From assembly GCA_038533155.1 (NCBI GenBank), contig JBCAZH010000007.1, positions 1 through 64,000 of the forward strand: a stretch of 64,000 bases of DNA, written 5' to 3'. Shown here in pieces: positions 61,049 through 64,000 of the stretch (position 1 is its first letter; every line of letters starts with the position of its first letter). A model generated the notes under the pieces. It was not told the origin of the DNA, did no database searches, and saw only the letters and a program-made list of their open reading frames with translations. The stretch is from CALBPI01 sp038533155 (GTDB taxonomy: Bacteria; Pseudomonadota; Gammaproteobacteria; Steroidobacterales; Woeseiaceae). A program made the translations under genes and the position numbers.

Positions 61049-62551
61049 ATGTCAGATGAAAACATCGTGGATGAGAACAAACTCATTGCGGAGCGAAGAG
61101 GCAAGCTCAAAGTACTCCGCGAGGACGGTATCGCTTATCCCAACGACATTGTCCGCAAGGACCTGGCGAGCGATGTGCTCGCACGCTACGACGAGCAGGA
61201 CGGCGATAGCCTGGAGGCATCCCAAGTTCGCGTATCGATCGCCGGTCGGATGCTCGTAAAACGCGTGATGGGGAAAGCGAGTTTTGCGAAGCTCACCGAC
61301 CGCAGTGGTGCGCTGCAGATCTACGTTCAACGCGATGCCCTCCCAGAAGGGACTTATACCAAGTTCAAGACTTGGGATCTCGGTGACATCGTCGCGGCCG
61401 AAGGTGTCCTGTTCCGTACTCGGACGAACGAGCTCACTGTCAAAGTCGATGCAATCCGACTGGTGACGAAATGTCTCAGGCCTTTGCCTGAGAAGTGGCA
61501 TGGGCTTGCGGATAAGGAAACTCGCTATCGACAACGCTATGTTGATTTGATCATCAACGATGAGAGCCGCGCTATTTTCCAGGCACGGACCCGAGTTGTT
61601 TCGTATATACGTTCCTTTCTCGAAGCACGGGACTTCATGGAAGTGGAAACGCCGATGATGCAAACAACACCGGGCGGCGCCGTAGCGAAACCATTTATCA
61701 CCCATCACAACGCACTGGACATGGATTTGTATCTGCGTGTTGCGCCCGAGTTGAACCTTAAGCGCTTGGTTGTCGGTGGGTTTGAGCGAGTCTTCGAAAT
61801 CAATCGGAATTTTCGCAACGAGGGTTTGTCCACGCAGCACAATCCTGAGTTCACGATGCTCGAGTTGTATCAGGCCTACGCCAACTACGAGGACCTCATC
61901 GAGCTTCTCGAAACCATGATGCGTGGCATTGCCGAGTCGTTAACCGGAGGTACTCGACTGTCGTGGCAGGGCGAGACAGTGGAGTTGTCCGGCACGTTTG
62001 CACGGATGAGTATCGAGGATAGTTTGCGGGCGACGGTTAAGGATTTCGATGAGCGCCGAATCCGCGATGCAGACTACTTGGCGGATGTCGCCAAAGGGCT
62101 CGGAATCTCTGTCAGCGACAGCTGGGGTGCGGGCAAACTGCAACTCGAGATTTTCGAAAAGTTGGTGGAACCGAATCTACGCCAGCCGACATTCATGACG
62201 GGTTATCCCGCGGAAGTGTCACCTCTGTCGCGTGCCAACGACGACGATCCATTCCTCACCGACCGGTTCGAGTTGTTTATCTGCGGCCGGGAAATTGCCA
62301 ACGGTTTTTCGGAGTTAAACGATCCGGAAGATCAAGCGGCTCGTTTCCAAGCCCAGGTCGATGCGCGTGGCGCTGGCGACGATGAGGCGATGCATTTCGA
62401 CAGTGATTACATCCGCGCTTTGGAGTACGGCATGCCACCAGCAGCCGGGCTCGGTGTGGGCATCGACCGACTGGTGATGCTAATGACCGACAGCGCTTCC
62501 ATTCGCGACGTGCTGTTGTTCCCGCACATGCGCCCCGAGGCAGCGGACTGA
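61049..62551 (+). CDS. lysS: Lysyl-tRNA synthetase, class II
   Basis: LysS charges tRNA(Lys). The 500 residues (E. coli 505) have the N-terminal OB-fold anticodon domain (VSIAGRMLVKRVMGKASFAKL) and the class II core. Motif 1 is around YIRSFLEARDFMEVETPMM, motif 2 is NRNFRNEGLSTQHNPEFTMLE-like across residues about 252-272, and motif 3 is GLGVGIDRLVMLMTD near the end. It starts 2 bp after prfB and converges on ygfZ with 6 bp between stops. Confidence 0.97.
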   Translation: MSDENIVDENKLIAERRGKLKVLREDGIAYPNDIVRKDLASDVLARYDEQDGDSLEASQVRVSIAGRMLVKRVMGKASFAKLTDRSGALQIYVQRDALPEGTYTKFKTWDLGDIVAAEGVLFRTRTNELTVKVDAIRLVTKCLRPLPEKWHGLADKETRYRQRYVDLIINDESRAIFQARTRVVSYIRSFLEARDFMEVETPMMQTTPGGAVAKPFITHHNALDMDLYLRVAPELNLKRLVVGGFERVFEINRNFRNEGLSTQHNPEFTMLELYQAYANYEDLIELLETMMRGIAESLTGGTRLSWQGETVELSGTFARMSIEDSLRATVKDFDERRIRDADYLADVAKGLGISVSDSWGAGKLQLEIFEKLVEPNLRQPTFMTGYPAEVSPLSRANDDDPFLTDRFELFICGREIANGFSELNDPEDQAARFQAQVDARGAGDDEAMHFDSDYIRALEYGMPPAAGLGVGIDRLVMLMTDSASIRDVLLFPHMRPEAAD

Positions 62552-62557
62552 CCGGCG

Positions 62558-63379
62558 TTAGTCGATAAAACTCACCGATCGCCCATCGTCTAGCTTCAAA
62601 CGGTCGGCATGGGTGATCTCTCCGCAAACCGCGGCAATGGTGGCGTCTGCAGCGACGACCACCGTGCCGACTTTGCGTCCATCGATCGTGATCGACTGGC
62701 CGGCGTCGACGGCTTTCGGCGTGCGATCAACCAATCGAAGCAACCGCGCCCGGCGTTTTACCGTTCCTCGATGCTCGGTCCGCGCAACGATTTCCTGGCC
62801 GGTGTAGCAGCCTTTGTTGAAGCTGATGGCGCCGATCTTGTCGAGGTTCAGCATGTGCGCTGTAAACTGCGCGCTACTGGCGCTCGGCAAATCGAGCACA
62901 CCGGCGACCAACCGCAGCTTGCGCCAGCGTGACTCGTCAATACCGCTGTGCTGATCGGCGTCTTCCGCGGCAACAATTTGTTCATGCATCACGCCGATTC
63001 GCCATCCATTCTCTTCTTTGCGCCACAGCGCGATTTCATGCCCCGTGTGGCGAGCAAGTGTCGGTGCGACTGCGAAGTCTTGGGCGACCTCGAACTGAAC
63101 ATTGGCGCGCAGACGATAGCGACTGAGGTGTTCGATTAGCGGTTGCGCGAGCTCGTGATGCACCAACATCAAGATTTCGTCCGGAAGCCAAACGAGCGTG
63201 ATGGTTGCGATGACTCTGCCCTTCGGATCGCAGCACGCTGCGGGCAGGGCCGGAGTGGCTTCGTCCAGACGCTGAACGTCTTGTGTCAGCTGCCCCTGCA
63301 GGAATGTCGTTCGGTCACTGCCAGTACAGCGGACTACCTGCAGCCAACGGTCCTTGACTGCCGATTCTTGCGTGCTCAT
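62558..63379 (-). CDS. ygfZ: Folate-binding protein YgfZ
   Basis: YgfZ is a GcvT-fold protein that helps maintain certain iron-sulphur enzymes in a tetrahydrofolate-dependent way. The 273 residues (E. coli 326) hold the family signature FNKGCYTGQEIVARTEHRG near residue 190, whose cysteine is essential in E. coli, and an N-terminal FLQGQLTQDVQ. The ATG at 63379 is preferred over one at 63490, which would run through the divergent promoter region. It diverges from the SDHAF4-like gene across 121 bp. Confidence 0.92.
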   Translation of the reverse strand: MSTQESAVKDRWLQVVRCTGSDRTTFLQGQLTQDVQRLDEATPALPAACCDPKGRVIATITLVWLPDEILMLVHHELAQPLIEHLSRYRLRANVQFEVAQDFAVAPTLARHTGHEIALWRKEENGWRIGVMHEQIVAAEDADQHSGIDESRWRKLRLVAGVLDLPSASSAQFTAHMLNLDKIGAISFNKGCYTGQEIVARTEHRGTVKRRARLLRLVDRTPKAVDAGQSITIDGRKVGTVVVAADATIAAVCGEITHADRLKLDDGRSVSFID

Positions 63380-63500
63380 GCCGTATGTGAGAATCCCTTT
63401 CCCCCGAACCCGTAGTTTGCTTTGGTGACGAGCTGCTGTCGAGTCTATGTTGCGACCTATTCTGCTGCGGAGTAAGGGTTGGTCTGGCATAATTGTGGTG

Positions 63501-63707
63501 ATGGATAAGCAGCGCCCGAACTCGTCTCAACCACCGGCGGATGCCGCCGCTAGCGAGGCGTTAGAACCGACATCCGCGCCAAAGACCTGGACACCAGAAA
63601 AAAGCCTCGATCAACCATCTCGGCCAAAAGAGATTGGCGGGCGAAAGGGTCCGGAGCCGACGCGATACGGTGATTGGGAAAAAAACGGACGTTGTATCGA
63701 TTTTTAG
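63501..63707 (+). CDS. SDHAF4-like (DUF1674) succinate dehydrogenase assembly factor
   Basis: A 68-residue protein, Pro-rich and probably unstructured at first, that ends in the DUF1674 signature KEIGGRKGPEPTRYGDWEKN plus GRCIDF. The eukaryotic member, SDHAF4, binds the flavinylated SdhA subunit during assembly of succinate dehydrogenase. That role fits: sdhC begins 59 bp downstream. CATAAT with an upstream TG (extended -10, 63485-63493) would place the transcript start almost on the ATG, so the mRNA may be leaderless; an ATG at 63447 is in frame. Confidence 0.88.
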   Translation: MDKQRPNSSQPPADAAASEALEPTSAPKTWTPEKSLDQPSRPKEIGGRKGPEPTRYGDWEKNGRCIDF

Positions 63708-63766
63708 GGGACACGGCGCCGTTATTAGTTCGGTAGCCGCACCTTTGGGACACTCGAAAAAAGCGA

Positions 63767-64000
63767 ATGAAAACCAAGACAAGACCTTTGTCGCCGCATC
63801 TGTCGGCCTATAAGTTTCGTATCACCTCAACGCTGTCCATTCTGCATCGCATGACCGGCGTCGCGCTCAGCGCTGGAGCCGTACTGTTTGCGACGTGGTT
63901 GATCAGCGTTGCATCCGGCGCCGAGGCTTTCGCGTCGTTCGCGGGTTTTGTCGGATCTCCCTTCGGTAAGCTAATCGTCGCGGGCTTCACCTTTGCATTT
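63767..64000 (+). CDS. sdhC: Succinate dehydrogenase cytochrome b556 subunit (partial, 5' end)
   Basis: The frame begins at ATG 63767 and is open to the right edge (78 codons). The start KTRPLSPHLSAYKFRITST followed by LSILHRMTGVAL is the SdhC signature; the Ser and Arg near the membrane are quinone-site residues and the first helix follows. The SPHL-Y form is typical of alphaproteobacterial and mitochondrial SdhC, while E. coli has RPVNLDL there. A sdhCDAB operon presumably continues beyond the window. Confidence 0.92.
   Translation, partial: MKTKTRPLSPHLSAYKFRITSTLSILHRMTGVALSAGAVLFATWLISVASGAEAFASFAGFVGSPFGKLIVAGFTFAF

Noticed and set aside
1..64000. Mobile elements, CRISPR arrays, tRNA or rRNA genes
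   Set aside because: No transposase or integrase frames, no regular spacer-repeat pattern and no tRNA or rRNA signature were seen on either strand.

Overview
The window is 64 kb of chromosomal housekeeping DNA from a gammaproteobacterium, fairly GC-rich by eye. The call rests on gene order: map-glnD-dapC-dapD diverging from rpsB-tsf-pyrH-frr-uppS-cdsA-rseP-bamA-skp-lpxD-fabZ-lpxA-lpxB-rnhB-dnaE-accA-tilS, then pyrG-kdsA-eno-ftsB-truD, pcm-yqaA-nlpD and recJ-prfB-lysS. It makes an LPS outer membrane (lpx genes, kdsA, bamA, skp), probably stores polyhydroxyalkanoate (phasin) and uses a GTP-type PEP carboxykinase. I found no insertion sequence, prophage, CRISPR array, rRNA or tRNA gene.

Layout. 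1-2.7 kb: the tail of an unrecognised gene, pckG and a phasin gene whose consensus promoter is bracketed by three PhaR/PhbF-like operators. 2.9-11.6 kb: the accessory part, four same-strand genes for exported DUF11-type beta-sandwich proteins, ending in a roughly 1955-residue protein that combines DUF11, carboxypeptidase-regulatory-like, OmpA-like and predicted outer-membrane barrel parts. A terminator-like hairpin lies at the 5' end of that giant gene. 11.6-14.2 kb: yoaA-type helicase and tsaB. 14.2-23.6 kb: phosphate block phoB-phoR-phoU, then dsbB, dapE (opposite strand) and pstS-pstC-pstA-pstB. 23.6-29.5 kb (minus strand): yffB, dapD, dapC, glnD, map. 29.6-48.9 kb: the long translation/envelope/replication run from rpsB to tilS. 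48.9-63.4 kb: pyrG with a structured leader, kdsA, eno, ftsB, truD, an Smr gene, pcm, yqaA, nlpD, an Mth938-like gene, a recJ-linked conserved gene, recJ, prfB with its programmed frameshift, lysS and ygfZ. 63.5-64 kb: an SDHAF4-like assembly factor and the start of sdhC.

Most telling is what is missing from otherwise standard neighbourhoods. dxr is absent between cdsA and rseP, where a short stretch still reads like a broken Dxr N-terminus; ispD and ispF are absent between ftsB and truD. Three MEP-pathway genes are therefore gone from two canonical sites, which suggests relocation or replacement by the mevalonate route. surE is missing before pcm and rpoS after nlpD.

Genes are packed tightly: many starts overlap the preceding stop as ATGA, GTGA or TAATG, and three convergent pairs overlap stop-to-stop by exactly 4 bp. 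The only gene-free stretch over 300 bases is 2624-2939, which holds the phasin promoter and operators and a 10-bp inverted repeat; nothing else was recognised there.
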